Assembly: GCF_026151205.1 (NCBI RefSeq)
Contig: NC_087076.1
Span: 12,943,675 to 13,007,674 of the forward strand
Source: Bolinopsis microptera
Taxonomy: Eukaryota > Ctenophora > Tentaculata > Lobata > Bolinopsidae
DNA length: 64,000 bases
Direction: 5' to 3'
Numbering within the stretch: position 1 is the first letter of the stretch; each line of letters opens with the position of its first letter. Positions 11,701 through 24,425 of the stretch are shown here, piece by piece. Made by a program: the position numbers and the translations under genes. Below the pieces are notes generated by a model. It saw only the letters and a list, made by a program, of their open reading frames with translations, searched no databases and was not told the DNA's origin.

Positions 11701-14700
11701 ATAGTGACTTCGGATATATAAACAAACATAATAATATATCGTCTCGTTTTATGTATAGTAAGATGATGGAAACGTTTAAAATCCAATTGTAATAGAATAA
11801 AAATATAGAAGGCCAATCATTATAATATAATATGTTTTAGCGATGGTGATCGAATTCATTATTACTAGCTGTTTAAACGATTTATTATCATGAGATTCAT
11901 GAAAATAAAGATGTCATCTCCTGTCAAGTGTCAGTCTCATAAAGTTAAACGGAGCTCATGTGGAGACATGCCCATACATGCCCATATAAGGGTATCACGT
12001 GAGATAAGCTCATATAATAACTGACGAAATAGTACGTCAGTAAACACCTCCTACTTGAGCCGATACTAAATTTGACTAAAACATATGAGTAGGGTCAAAT
12101 AAGAGCTGTCAAAATAAAATTGGCTTGAATCATCTAATGAAGGTTGTTCATTGCATTTGCACGTGTTCATTGCATTTGCACGCGTTCACGTCATTTGCAC
12201 GTGTTCACGTCACGTTAATATTATATGATGATAGCAGTTCCGCCCCGAGAGAGTGAGCCTATAAAGAGCCTGATCCGCTGCGAAATAACACTTATTTGTC
12301 TTCAATTATATTTATTTACTTGAAAACTTCGATTAAATTGTGAATTTTTTCATTATTCCCACGGTTTGACCGTGGTTTTTTAAATGATTCAATGGTTTTT
12401 GAAGAACATTTTATCCGGGTAACGCTTGGATATATCCTTATTCCTTATTCATAATATTTACTGATGGACATAATATGTGTAACATTTGTGCTTTTCGTAA
12501 CTTATCCATGAACGGGTCAATTTGCCAAGTGTCGTACCAAAGTTGAATTTGATTTATGAAAATGTTTGGTTTTTCAGATAGAAAACTTTCATCATTCAGT
12601 TCATTCCAATAGGCAGCTATCTTATCATTAAAAAACAGACATCATTTCTGTAGAACATAACACATTTGTCGGGGATTAATTAGTTTATCGAACATATATT
12701 TCTGATCATGATGCTAACGATATTACAATCATAAATATAACTATAATAATTATGATTATGATCGTATCTTTTCCGAAGGTTTTATAAACCGTTCACATAA
12801 TGTTAACAACAGTAACACACCCCTAATGATATTGCAGTAAGTTAACTGTTTTTAACCCACAAAGGGGCTTATTCTCCTGATTATGATTACTTTTCTGGAT
12901 GAAAATTAAGAAAGTTAATTAAGAAAGTCTGCCATTGATCTTTAAAACCAGATAGTATAAGTAGTAGTTTTATTCGAGTTTTGTCAATCTTTGGTAATCG
13001 TGCCATCTCGTATTTATAATTCTGGCCCCATGGTTCTGCAATATTTTTAGCTTGAGCATTGAGTTAGCGTCATTTATAAACTTGTGTATATCACTTGCAA
13101 GACAGGTCTGAGATACTGGAATTAATGACGTTGGATTTTACACTCATTTTTATTAAACTTTGAGTGGTAGTTTGTAGTTCACGCTGCAATTTTAAATTTC
13201 TAAACTTCATGTGCGAGAAAAGTCAACGTAGCTGACAAATTGACAGTTAAATTTAGGGAGCATGACACGGAAAAGAAAGCTGAGCAAGTAAACAGACAAA
13301 TAAGTCGTGTCAGGTGTCAGGTGAAAGCTCGTAATTGCCAGGATAAATCCTTGTTACGTAGTTATAATAACTTGTTATTCACGGGTAATGAAACCCAAGA
13401 TGATTATTATTTGTTGTCAGCTTCATATATTGTCCGTGAAGTTCCATTATCTTAACTTCCCCGATCAACCTGCAGCTGAGGCAGTGTTATGAACTATAAT
13501 AGTTAAACAGCTTTCCTGCAGGCACCCGATTAATGAACTTTCCTGAGAACTCCCAATCAAATGAAGATGAGAGCTCCCAAAACTAATTGATCGTCTGTAA
13601 CAATCACAGCGCCCCCACAGTCCACACGTGTCACGTTATGATTAAACGGATCATTGGTTTTGTGCTATCTTGTTCTGTGCAATCGCTAATATTGGGTAGC
13701 GTGTGGAAACATCGCACAAGTGAAATGCCCACGTGTGAAATGCCCACGTGTGAAATACCCTCAGCACGTGTGAAATACCCCCAGTACGAGGTGGTGTTAA
13801 TAGCGCGACTAGCTGATTAATCCCAGCTCTAGTCTCTAGTTGAGACAAGTTCATGTTGCTGCTCCAATCATGCTCTTCATTACTTAACTGCTGGAGATTC
13901 CTCCCCTTAACAACATCACACTGCAATATTGAGTTAGACATGTGGTGGACCGCTATTTGTTTCATTAAATCCTGTCTTCCCCATTAATCTTGAAGCGTCA
14001 ATCCCGTTAATTTTATAGTATTAGCCGAGAATTTTAATGAAACTCTCATGACCACATTAAATATAGTATACGGTAACCAGGACTAAGAGAGATTTTCAGC
14101 ACCGTCTGTTACTGCAGATTAAATGGTTGTCTCGCCACAAGCGCTCATGCGCACGAATAACCGTAAATAAGATTTCGATTTAACCTCCAATTTTACGATG
14201 GTTATTGGTTAAGTGGTGAGCAACAGTGTCTGTGACGGTGGATCTTCACTCCCCTCAGCTCCTCACGTGCTTACCAAGGCTTTTCCTTCCGTGCCGGCAA
14301 CTAAATAACACCACCATTTGTCAGGGACGTTATATATTTTGACAAAATTAGTCTCGTTTAAATTTAATATAATCCCCAAAAAAACGCGCTCCAAACGGCT
14401 CTATTACTATTTAAATAAATGCCTACGACCGTCTACGGTGACGACCATCGTGGACCATAAAACGGTTTCAAAGGTACGACCACGAACTGTTTTATTGCAG
14501 CTGGGTTAGCGTCCATACCTATTGGTGATGTGATTGAGGATATGCTGCTTGTTCATCCAACCTAGCTGATTGCATTGCATCAGCCGCGCTTTTGTTCTTT
14601 TGTTCAAGGTATTTTTTAATTATGTGATCAGTTTTTTCTTGGTAGATTCCAAAACGTCTTAGGCATTCTAATTTTCAATATTCAAGCAAGTTATACTGTT

Positions 14701-16200
14701 ATACATGTTATAGCTATGGAATCTAATGTTAACTGCAGTCGTGTAAGTCCATGCTACTTTAGAAATATCATTCAATTCTTTATTGTGCTAAAGATTTAAG
14801 TGGTCGTTCCTCGTCCAATTGTAATTCACTGTTATGTGATCGTGCAAATATAGCTGAGACAGTATAAAATGTTGACCTCTACTTGCACTGAAAAGACAGA
14901 GGAGACGTGTTTTGGGTGAAGAAAGTTCTGATATAATAGTTCTAACTTAGTTAAATAGCAGTTTAAAAAGTTACTTTAAAAAGTTAGTTAAGCGGGTTAG
15001 TTAAGTCTATAATTCTCATTTGCTTCTTTCTTGGTATTTAATTCTCTTTATTATAACGGAAAATCTACTAAATCGTTTTGCCCGATCTGCTATTTCTTAG
15101 CTGACCCAGTAGTTAGTATAACGTCGGAACTTAAAAATCGTAGGTCGAATAATGTGTTTTAGCATTTAACTTTGTGTCTCAACCAACAGTTCTTTATTTT
15201 ATTCTGAAATGATGAAATCAGGTTAGAAAAACGAATAGTTATTATATAATATAGATTGTGAGAGAATAAATGAGACCACAAGTGTTTGCAGTTTGCACTT
15301 TACAGATATCGCGAGTTACATGTTCTCATAAGCCTTGTTCGATTTTCAAAGGTGACTTGTAACAATTTATCTATGTAGTCTGTTCTTAGGATCACTCATC
15401 AAGTTTCTGATGGAGTGAGGTTTTTAAAACTTTGTCCTTTTGATATGTACTCAATATGACAATTGAAGAACAAAACATTGACATATTTATTCGGCGAAGT
15501 GATCTAAAAAGAAAAGAATAACAACAACTTCATCATAGTCAGCATTACTTTATCCCCAATACTTGCTTATTATGATAAAATTAGCACACCCCAAATTACG
15601 CTTAAATTCTTCTCTGCCAGTTTCAAAAACAAACATCACACCCTTAGCATGCAATAGAAATCAATTGGCTACAATTTAATTCTACAAAATGCTTGAAACC
15701 CAATTAAAAAGCCGCTCAACAGTAAGATTGACAACAACAAAGAGCAAAATCAGAAAGCAAAGTGAAAATGAAAATTAACCTAGATTACACACGTCTTTTA
15801 TTTATCCCACATTTTAAAATTCCATGCTCAAAATTGTATCATACTTATATATCAGTTATCATGCGTATTAATTTTAATCATGCACCTAAAATAGCAGCAC
15901 TGATTTCAATCCTATATCCTAATAGCTGATCTAAAAATTACATTGGTTTAGTCTGTTCAAAAATATATTTCACAAAAAGGATTTATACAGATTAAAAATG
16001 TACAACATTCTAGCCAACTACCATTAAGCATAATATTCTAAAGTACCTATCTTAAAACAGTGATTAGAACAACGGGAAAATCAGCTGTAATTACTAGTCT
16101 GGTCAAGTGAACCTCTAAAGTTCACGGTGGAGTACTCTTATAATGAGACCTCTAAATAGAGTTCACTTAGAGACCTCTAAATAGAGTTCACCGCTAAGAG
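11701..16200. other. Intergenic region, no gene seen
   Basis: I find no ORF with family resemblance. CACGTG-containing repeats occur at about 12150-12215 and 13715-13790. The ORFs near 13240-13455 and 14318-14509 have no recognisable motif and no supporting splice context, so I leave them out. At 16130-16200 the phrase gagacctctaaatagagttc is duplicated. Confidence 0.5.
13715..13795 (+). repeat. CACGTG-containing short tandem array
   Basis: Units of tgaaatgcccacgtg and tgaaatacccXcagcacgtg repeat four times, each carrying or nearly carrying CACGTG. A different sequence frame with the same hexamer recurs at 12150-12215 as gcatttgcacgtgttca-type repeats. Confidence 0.75.
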
Positions 16201-16226
16201 TTCACGGTATATCACTCTTGTAAGTT

Positions 16227-17546
16227 TTACTCAATTTTGTCAGATGAGATCTTTTCGGCAAAGATAGTGTTAGTTGAAATAATAACGAGAGCAATAACCG
16301 GGCAGATGTAGTAGATGGAACCGTAAATGTACATGATTTTGTCAAAGGTGTAGAGTTCAAATCCGACAAGAGCAAAGGACAAGAACAACTTGGCATATAG
16401 CCAACACAGGAGCTTCTCGACTGATTTAGGAAGGACATTACTGACTTGTTTAAGAAGAGGATTAGTAGAGGCTCCCTTCTCCATAAACAAGTAGAGGAAC
16501 TCCTGGAAGAAGCAGATGAAGTAACCGAGATGGAGTCCGTGCCACGTAGCGAGGAACAACATGGTAATCAGCTGGGACAGACTCTTGTTCCCCAGGAACC
16601 TGCAGCGCTTGTAGATGTGCTTCGCGCACCAGTTGCTGGTGTTGATGTTCCAGGTTTCTATGATGTCCTGAAGCTTGGTGGACTGGTGGAATGCGTTGGT
16701 GGACACATTCCGGAGGCCGTCCCACTTTTCCTCGCCGTTGAAGGTGTAACCCATGTACATACAAGCGCTTTCAGCAATACACCACACTCCAAGGTATTTG
16801 TACAGCCCACAGTGCCCCCAGGCAGTAACGTACAGGATCCTCAAAGGCAGCAGTAGATCTAGAAATTGTGGGGTGAACATGTAGTCGGTTGTAAAGAATG
16901 ATGTTGTCAATACAGACACAACTAGGTAGAAAACCCCGTGAGCCACTCGCTTCAATCCAATTCCAATACCCGGACCCTTCTCCTTGTCAAACAACTTATC
17001 GCTGAAGAATGCTTCGAATCTCTTGAAATCGTCCAAAGGTCCAACCAGATATGTACCCATAAAGAAGACATAACCTAGGATCGTCATAACTCCAGGGAGT
17101 TTCACTCCATCCTTTTGACGGTCACACAAATCAAACCCGATTCCGATCATCTTTAGGGTTACCACAGCTTGGGAGGTTGTCCAGTTGATAGCGTAGTTTT
17201 CTACCAAGTTGTTGAAGTAGTAGCCCACAGCAAGGTATCCTAGCTGATATAAAAAGTTCAGCTTGGCAGCCAATTCCCAGGGCAAAATGGAGAACATAAG
17301 ATAAAAGCCTAGAGCTGATGCACAGTGGTGCAGACAGTCAAGATCCCAGACATAGTAGCCCAGAAATAGTCCTAACAGGAGATGTATAGTCCGTTTAGTT
17401 GTGGGATCTGACATCTTGGAGATCACTACTCGGTGGAGAACAGCAAAGATCTGACAGAAGAGAAGTCCCGTTACTAGTCTTACAGCATCGACTGGGAGGC
17501 CCATATTGCTGGCTAAAAGGTTCACCGGACCTTCTAATATAGCCAT
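16227..17546 (-). CDS. LPCAT3: Lysophospholipid acyltransferase 5 (LPCAT3/MBOAT5 family)
   Basis: A single-exon gene of 439 residues, close to the family's usual 450-490. It should acylate lysophosphatidylcholine and related lysolipids with acyl-CoA in the ER membrane (Lands cycle). The sequence shows many hydrophobic segments from about residue 20 to 425. Also visible are a MBOAT catalytic Asn in WNINTSNW (about residues 299-306), the catalytic His in FLATWHGLHLGY (His336), and the family-specific KRCRFLGNKSLSQL and TGYTFNGEEKWD-like blocks. LPCAT3, rather than MBOAT1/2/7, is the closest match I can recall, particularly around NINTXXWXXXXIYKR and GNKXLSQ. The start was chosen because the N-terminus begins just before the first membrane region and no upstream in-frame homology is seen. 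The tail ends SSDKIE; a dilysine ER signal is at best weak. The gene is intron-free here, unlike the vertebrate gene. It lies divergently about 400 bp from the GPCR at 17952, so the two may share a bidirectional control region. Confidence 0.95.
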   Translation of the reverse strand: MAILEGPVNLLASNMGLPVDAVRLVTGLLFCQIFAVLHRVVISKMSDPTTKRTIHLLLGLFLGYYVWDLDCLHHCASALGFYLMFSILPWELAAKLNFLYQLGYLAVGYYFNNLVENYAINWTTSQAVVTLKMIGIGFDLCDRQKDGVKLPGVMTILGYVFFMGTYLVGPLDDFKRFEAFFSDKLFDKEKGPGIGIGLKRVAHGVFYLVVSVLTTSFFTTDYMFTPQFLDLLLPLRILYVTAWGHCGLYKYLGVWCIAESACMYMGYTFNGEEKWDGLRNVSTNAFHQSTKLQDIIETWNINTSNWCAKHIYKRCRFLGNKSLSQLITMLFLATWHGLHLGYFICFFQEFLYLFMEKGASTNPLLKQVSNVLPKSVEKLLCWLYAKLFLSFALVGFELYTFDKIMYIYGSIYYICPVIALVIISTNTIFAEKISSDKIE

Positions 17547-17951
17547 CCTGAATAAAAGAATGATTAGTTAAGAGCATTTCATTTTGGTGAGAATAAATCA
17601 AATAAATGAAACTTTGATTGGATAAATATTGAGAACCACTTTATAGAAGGAACAGAAATCGTTCTACCTATTTAAATATGAGTGCAACAGATTATTATAT
17701 TCTCATCAAATTTCATTACTAACTTTCAGATATTATAAACAAAAGCTGTGATATAATGTACATTTCATCGCAAAATATCCCAAACCTAACATCATGTGTA
17801 AAACAATGTTCACAAAGCGTATTTTAAAGTTAATACTGCAAAATTGTTTCTACCCGCCCATTTTTATTTTATCCCGCTGTTATATCTTAATCCTTACTAC
17901 AGGTAAATTACTCTAACCAAAAACTATTTCTTAGGGAAAAAAGTATCACAT

Positions 17952-19180
17952 ATGAACTTTACATCAGGGATGATTGACCACCTAACAGATGCCACAATAG
18001 CAAATGCTGTCTACTATCCAACAATGCCCCAATGGGTCATACGATCACTAGATATCTTTAATGGAATCCTTGCACTGTACATGGCAACATTTGGAGTTAT
18101 TTGGAACGCAATGGCACTGGCATTCTTCTTGAAATCAAAGAAGGACGTAATCAAAATCATATACATCTCGATATCAGTCATAGACTTTTTGACTTGCTTG
18201 ATGATGGCTCCAATCGGAATTTCAGACCTAGACTTCAGAAGAGGACACTTCTTCTCTTATAGAATGTTGTGTAATGCACATGGATTCCTGTGGAACGTTG
18301 CAGCAAGATTGTCAGTTTTTCTAGTCATGGTACTAAGTGTAACTCGAACCGTGTACTTATTATTTCCTTTCAGAAGTATCAGTAAGAAATCTGTTCTGAT
18401 AATAATAATATTTTACACTGTTTTGCAGCTCCTACAAGCATCTGTGCCCTTTGCAGTAAGTTTTATTCTCTTCTATGATTGTATAGATTGGATAGCTTTA
18501 TTAGCAAAGAGTTGTTAAAATTACCTATGATTATGAATAATTGCCTTCAGAAAAGAAAACTGAGTTCATAAATACATTTTTTGTGAAAATCAGTCTTTAA
18601 AGCTGTCTTATACTTTCAGATGAAGATTGAATACTACTACAGCGAAATGAACACGAAATGCATCTGGATGATAGGAGATGTAGTAACCTCACCAAAGATT
18701 GTGTTGATAGCACACCTATTTTTGGTGATCATACCACTGATTGTACCAGTCATTCCGATTGTTTTGAGCTGCATATTATCTGTGTATGCTATGAAGAAAT
18801 CTATAAATGTATCCCTTGAAATGAGTGTAAGAAACATTAATGGTAATGTGATAAACGAAAAGAAAAAAGTAACATTGACTGTTATAGTGGTGACTGTAGT
18901 GTACATAATATTTAATGTGCCACCAGTTGTTACTGTAATATTATACTCGGTAGGCTATTTGTATCCAAAAGCCTTACACCTATTCACATTTGATAGTTAT
19001 TTCTATTTTAATAATTTTCAAGAGATATTTTGTGTTGGTTTAAACTCATCCATGAATCCTATAATTTATATGATATTCATGCCTTCATTTAGGAAATTTT
19101 TCTTTCGATTCTTAAAACGTGCAAGACTGAGATATGCTGATGTCAGTGAATCCATTAATACATATAATAATGACCAATAG
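17952..19180 (+). CDS. Class A (rhodopsin-type) GPCR, two exons
   Basis: Exon 1 is 17952-18455 and exon 2 is 18620-19180, joined in phase 0 across a 164-bp GTAAGT...TTTCAG intron. The product is about 354 residues. Seven hydrophobic segments are visible, at about 33-60, 67-91, 104-137, 147-168, 194-226, 252-280 and 295-320. Cys107 at the start of TM3 and Cys182 in extracellular loop 2 can form the usual disulphide. The TM3 end reads SVTRTVYLLFPF, so the DRY motif is replaced by TRT. TM6 has FNVPP and TM7 ends with NPIIY (314-318), a canonical NPxxY. Three Asn/Thr-rich stretches at the N-terminus could be glycosylated. I cannot assign a ligand; this looks like an orphan receptor of an invertebrate expansion. 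The intron falls at the end of TM4, and without it exon 1 would read into an early stop at 18516. Confidence 0.92.
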
Positions 19181-19674
19181 TTGCCTACATTTTATCAATA
19201 TCATGTTATATTTTTTGACAGCAAAAAGGTTTTTGCCAGGATTTCATAAGCTTATATGTTAATTCGAATTGAATTTGATCTGTAAATGTCTTTTTGTATA
19301 AATAGTACAATTACTGTACCCCACAAACAATATTGTATGATTGAAAGAAATCAAGATTGGACAAGAGACTGTTTCACAAATTTGGCTGGAACCAGGAATT
19401 TGTATATGTTTAATACTTTCAACACAACTAGTATATTATAGAAAATAATAGAGATCATGAATACGATGTTGTTACATTGAAATGTCAAACAATTCCTTTC
19501 CTGATAAGAGCCTTTTCCTTGTCACAACAAACGGGATCAATTCAAACTTTGCCCCAGAAACATTGTAAGTGCATCACGAATGAGAACATTTCCAGCCACT
19601 TTCACAGAACAGAAATCAGTAAGAGAACAGTTAATTTGCCACAGAACAATCAATACAATATCTTATATTAGAAA

Positions 19675-20770
19675 ATGCTGTACATGATTAAGGATAAAAT
19701 TCCATCATCTATCCATAAGGACTTGTACCACACACTGTTTGAAAGTCACCTATCTTATGGCATTACCGTTTGGGGAGGTGCAAGTAATAATAAACTTCAA
19801 CCACTATTTGTAGCCCAGAAAAAGTGTGTTCGTATCATGTTTGGTGACAAAAAAGCATACCTTGATAAATTTATGACATGTGCTAGGACTAGACCTATCA
19901 GTGAACAGAAACTTACGAGCAAATTCTTTGAGAGAGAGCACACCAAGCCAATTTTTGCCCGTCAATCACTCATGACATTGCATAATTTATACGCGTATCA
20001 CTGCTGCAATGAACTTTTTAAAGTCTTTAAATATCGAACACCAATTGCACTATTTGAACTTTTCTGTTTGTCTAAAAGACCCGGCAAAGAAACTCTTCTT
20101 ATAACAACCATGCCCTCAAACAGTTTCGTTTACAAATCTAGTTGCCTTTGGAATTCATTCCGTCAGATGTTGGCACTGAACGACCTTGAAATCACTCATG
20201 GTGTATTCAAATCAAAGGTAAAAAAAGTCATTCTCTCGTCTGAGGGTAAAAGTGACAAGAATACCTGGGCCCCTTTGGTAAACTTTCTGAGCTCAGGCAG
20301 CTTGAACAACTAAATTTGAAAAAGTAAAACTTCTTGTCTGAATGAAATACTAGAACCTCAAGAAGCTGATCCGCATGTCTCCGCTACTAAAATGTTTAAT
20401 GACCCCAATCACTCATCACTTAACAGTTTAATCCTCAAAGTGAGTTGTACAATCTAGGTTGTTTTAAATAGCTGTTGATAGTGTAAAACAGGAGTGACTT
20501 GATCGTTTTCATAACTTCGATTTACAATCTGTACCATAATAAAACTAGCACTGCCATGGGGTTCAAAAAGGGTCATTGTAAGCCTCCAGCGTAATGGTCC
20601 TAAGTCTCTGCCCCATGCAGTGCCTGTCAGCATCAGCTAACAGAATAGCCCTAACATAACGATCAAGCCACAAATTAGGTTCTATAATGATTTAATATTG
20701 TTGAATAAAGAGATTTGAATATAATATTTGTTTTATTCTGAATATTTGTTTTATTCTGAATAATAAATTT
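19675..20770 (+). mobile_element. 5'-truncated LINE (non-LTR retrotransposon) 3' end
   Basis: An ORF at 19675-20313 (212 codons) matches the thumb and C-terminal end of LINE reverse transcriptases: FESHLSYGITVWGGAS, then VAQKKCVRIMFG, and near the end KSSCLWNSFRQM followed by a basic FKSKVKKVI tail. The catalytic palm is missing. The 3' UTR runs to about 20760 and ends in a short tandem tail (tttgttttattctgaa, two copies) after an AATAAA at 20704-20709. Such tails are typical of CR1/L2/RTE-type elements; the clade is not certain. Confidence 0.85.
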
Positions 20771-21227
20771 ATCATAATAAATATAAGTAAACATCCGATA
20801 ATAAACTTGTTAGAATCAGTATAGCCAAAGATGCTCTACTGACAAATAAAAAGAACTTGCAGGTTCATGGTCCTTTGAACGTGCACACATACAAAAAATG
20901 CCATACCGATCTAGCTTTAATTCTACGTCATATTAAAAACTCATCATCTTTAAATACAAAAACAAATTTTATCAATTAAATTATATCAACATGAACTCTA
21001 AATATTTTTAAAGGTAAACGAAATTTAACGAGATAATTTAGCATGCTGACCTTGCGGGATATTACAATTACACCTGTTCTGATTCCAGACGTAGGTTAGT
21101 ACTTAAACCAAAATCAGTTGGCAAAAAGAGCTTTACTAGCACCATAAGATCTTTACTAGCACATACTTACGAATATATGGTAAGTTCAACCATTCACAAT
21201 TTGAACAAAACAAACCCAACGCTAGAT

Positions 21228-21510
21228 CAGTGGCGTAACGTTGCCTGTTGGCGCACCCGCCGAAAAGGCGCCCCCCTGTTGGCGCCCCATCCCCTTTTGG
21301 TGCCCCTCCCTAAAATTGAAAAAATTAGGTGATTTTAGAGGATACGATGGTAAAATCTCTTAAAAAGTGTGTATCTAGAGCAAAAATGCGCAGTTTTGCT
21401 AGTACTTTAGTTAAGTTTTCGAAATTGTCCCACATTCAAACGATTTGGCGCCCCCCTAAGACGGCGCCCCCTACACAGCAGGGTCAGCGGGGCCCTTCGT
21501 TACGCCACTG
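21228..21510. mobile_element. 283-bp hAT-like MITE
   Basis: The termini CAGTGGCGTAACG and CGTTACGCCACTG are exact inverses. Outside them sit cgctagat (21220-21227) and cgccagat (21511-21518), an 8-bp target duplication with one substitution, as made by hAT transposases. The interior contains repeated GGCGCCCC blocks near both ends (GGCGCACCC, GGCGCCCCCC, GGCGCCCCAT, GGCGCCCCCT) and no coding potential. Confidence 0.88.
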
Positions 21511-22540
21511 CGCCAGATGCTTGTGCAGTGCTTCTAGGTGAATACCTGAAGGTCGATGCATGTGCCAGGCTTGAGGTTCTGCGAAGTTCATCAATAATTA
21601 TTAACAAGATGGGGTAGTGTAAGACACTCAACCCCGCCGAGCAAAAACATACATTTCATTGGGGGAACTTCTCATATTAAATGCATAGAATAAGCGTTGC
21701 ATGCAAAGCCTGCACAATCACAACCACCAAGAACATTTCACATCTTTTGATTAGTCAGGAAATTTACATCTCAGAAAGATGCCACACTGCTTGATAACAG
21801 GCCAAATGGTGCAGAATTTCAGAATCCGGATGCTAATCGTATTAAATGAAGCATCAGGGAACTAATTGTCTGTGAGATTCCATGCTACTTTGTGCCCACC
21901 AATTAATGACAAGCACCACATTATTAAAGGGCACATCAGGATCTATCAACGGATGCCTTGGATCGGGATAACATGACCTGATGTGTAACGACCTACACTT
22001 TTCGATGGTCTTTCCGGGCAGTTAAATGTAACCGATTGCATTGCTTGTGATAGATACCACTCCTCTACCTACACCAAAACTTTTCAGGAGGGACTTCTCA
22101 ATTCAATTCTAGAGCTAAATGACATTGTTACCAGCAGTCTAAAAACAAAGGTGTCTGCACATTCGATTAGAGCTGTAGAAGCACAATTGTAATTGTTCCA
22201 AGGAAATAGGCCAGTTATTCCGATCCGTCAACTAAACAGCTCAGAATTATGCCACAAACCACTGCCAAACCATCATCCTAAGATTTCCCTGTATGAATAT
22301 ACAGTGATTAAACTTAAATACTTAAACTCATGCTAAAAAGAACGCCAGTTGGTGACTGAAACGTTGAACTTTCACTAAAAAGTATTTAATATTAACCGGA
22401 GTTACTTGACTTGTTGTTGACAGTTAAGTAAAAGACCTGCAGTAATAATGATGAGAGGAGTCGAAAATTGTAGGAAAGAAAGAAAATTACTCAAATAATA
22501 CATTATATATATATTATATATATACGCACAAATAAATTCA
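21511..22540. other. Intergenic region, no gene seen
   Basis: No ORF or repeat structure that I can support. A LINE-like relic cannot be excluded around 22080-22400, but no protein motif is legible. Confidence 0.45.
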
Positions 22541-22561
22541 ACAATTGTAATTGTTTAATTA

Positions 22562-22748
22562 TATACGCTAATCTAACTGCGTATAATGCGATTACACTAT
22601 TAATTGCACGAGGCGCAGCCGAGTGGAAATTGATACAATAATCGCACGAGGCGAAGCCGAGTTCGATTATTGCAGTTATTTCACGAGGCGCAGCCGAGTG
22701 CAATAACTGGTGTAATCGTATTATACATGCAGTTAGATTCGCGTATAA
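22562..22748. mobile_element. Foldback element with three CACGAGGCGCAGCCGAGTG motifs
   Basis: The outer arms tatacgctaatctaactgcg and its inverse, near tgcagttagattcgcgtata, make a long hairpin. Inside are three copies of cacgaggcgXagccgagtg at 22607-22625, 22645-22663 (the last base differs) and 22682-22700. A second copy of the whole element lies in opposite orientation at about 36208-36360. There is no coding content. Confidence 0.85.
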
Positions 22749-22807
22749 CTCCACGCCTCTGATGTTATAACCAGTGTAATTAGTTTATAATCGCACCGAC
22801 TTTGTTG

Positions 22808-23575
22808 TTATACAGGGTGGGCCTCAAAAGTCTACCCATCCTTATCTCTTAAAATTGTAACAGCTCGCTGAGATCTCACTAATTATTTTATTTCAGAATG
22901 GAAAAGCGCCATAACTTACGTTCTGATTAATATTTTTGATTCAAATTTTTAGAGAATGTTAATCATGATTAGACACAACTTCGTGCTAAGTTTTGTGTGA
23001 GTCTGAGCTTGTCTGACAAAGTTAGCTCCTGAGTGTGTTAGCTTTAATTTCTCACCCAGAACTGTTTACATTGGTTAATAGAAACCACCAAAAAAAATCC
23101 TGGGTAAAAAAATTAAAAAACCACAGATTTATTTATGTTTTACCAATTCTATTCACCATGATACATCGCACATTCCATGTGAGAAGAACGATATAAACAA
23201 GCAGGAAGGATCATCTGTGATAGTCCTTATCAGTTAAAATATAGAGAGAATGGAATGTGCGATGGATCCATGTGAATAGAATTGGTAAAACGTGAATAAA
23301 TCGCTGGTTTTTTAATTTTGTTACCCAGGATTTTTTTTGGTGGTTTCTATTAACCAATGTAAACAGTTCTGGGTGAGAAATTCAAGCTAGCTCGCTCAGG
23401 GGCTAAATTGGTCAAATAAGCTCAGTGAAGCTCGCAATCACACAAAACTTGCCACAAAGGTTTAGATACTTGTTATTAACATTCTGTGAAATTTAGAAGC
23501 AAAAATATTTATCAGAACATAAGTTATGCCACTTTTTGTTTTACAAATAATTAGTGAGATCTCAGCCTCATACTG
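22808..23575. mobile_element. About 0.77-kb foldback MITE with long inverted arms
   Basis: The left arm (about 22850-23165) is the inverse of the right arm (about 23245-23575) with around 10-15 percent visible differences. Matching landmarks are gagatctcactaattatttt, ctcacccagaactgtttaca, ttggttaatagaaaccacca and aattctattcac. The left tip tacagggtgggcctcaaaag is similar to the GGGTGGCCC tips of the 9976-11602 transposon, which suggests the same or a related transposase. The right tip appears truncated because the first about 60 bp of the left arm has no partner. Confidence 0.85.
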
Positions 23576-24110
23576 TGTTGTGTTAATGCAATGTAAGGAT
23601 TGACTTATTCCAAACACAAGGAAAGATGTTGTCCTAAACTATAAATTTAAATTTGTGCCCATAAATTTATTTCGTGCGACCATTGCACTAACGGTCGCCA
23701 AACTACCTCAGGTAGTTGATTTAAGTCAATACTTGAATCAGCACCTCACAGTAGTAAAATACTCGGTTTTAATTAGGTCCTCATTTTACGAGGTGCTCTC
23801 TCTAACTCTAATTATCTGCCTGAGCCATGATTTACAGCATCTTTTAGGGAATCAGTGCAATTAGTTTAGTAATCGTACCTAATAAGATTTCGGTCACTCT
23901 CAAAACACTGCAATTAGTTTTGTAATCGCACCCCCGGAACAAAAACCGGTGCAATTATGGGATTAATAAATGGCCGCCAAATAGGTCAAAAGTGGAGTTA
24001 TAAAGTTAATCACACAAAAGTAAACTTCTGTTAAGATAACTCAAAAATATTATATTTTGCATGCTGCTAGATTTATAATTCATAATTAGAGTAAAAATTA
24101 ATTACTTTAA
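23576..24110. other. Region with GTGCGATTA-type repeats, no gene
   Basis: Several copies of a short motif (attagttttgtaatcgcacc and variants) occur at about 22775-22800, 23865-23880 and 23915-23940. They also recur near 35620-35710 and 36115-36195. They look like termini or subterminal repeats of one transposon group. The ORF at 23655-23864 has no recognisable family. Confidence 0.5.
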
Positions 24111-24425
24111 AAAGTTAATTTAATTTCTTAAGATAATACTAAATTCACAATGCGCGCGGCGCGAGAAGCGAAGACGTCCTTCAATTACTCGCGCAGCTCA
24201 GCTCAGCTAGTTGAATAACAGAAAAGTATTATTTTATGTTCATACCATATGGCAACTGGCAGCTAGTGTTAAAGTGAAATGTACGTATAATGTTGACGGA
24301 TGTTACTCGTCTAAATTTCTTCGAAGTAGCGCGCGCCGTTTTCTTCTCGAAATGTAGCACGCGCCGGGCCTGATCATTAACAATGGTCAACGCGTAATGC
24401 CATAATAGTTCTTAGATTAAACATT

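Noticed and set aside
23655-23864. 69-codon ORF
   Set aside because: No family motif, inside a transposon-rich block, no splice signals.
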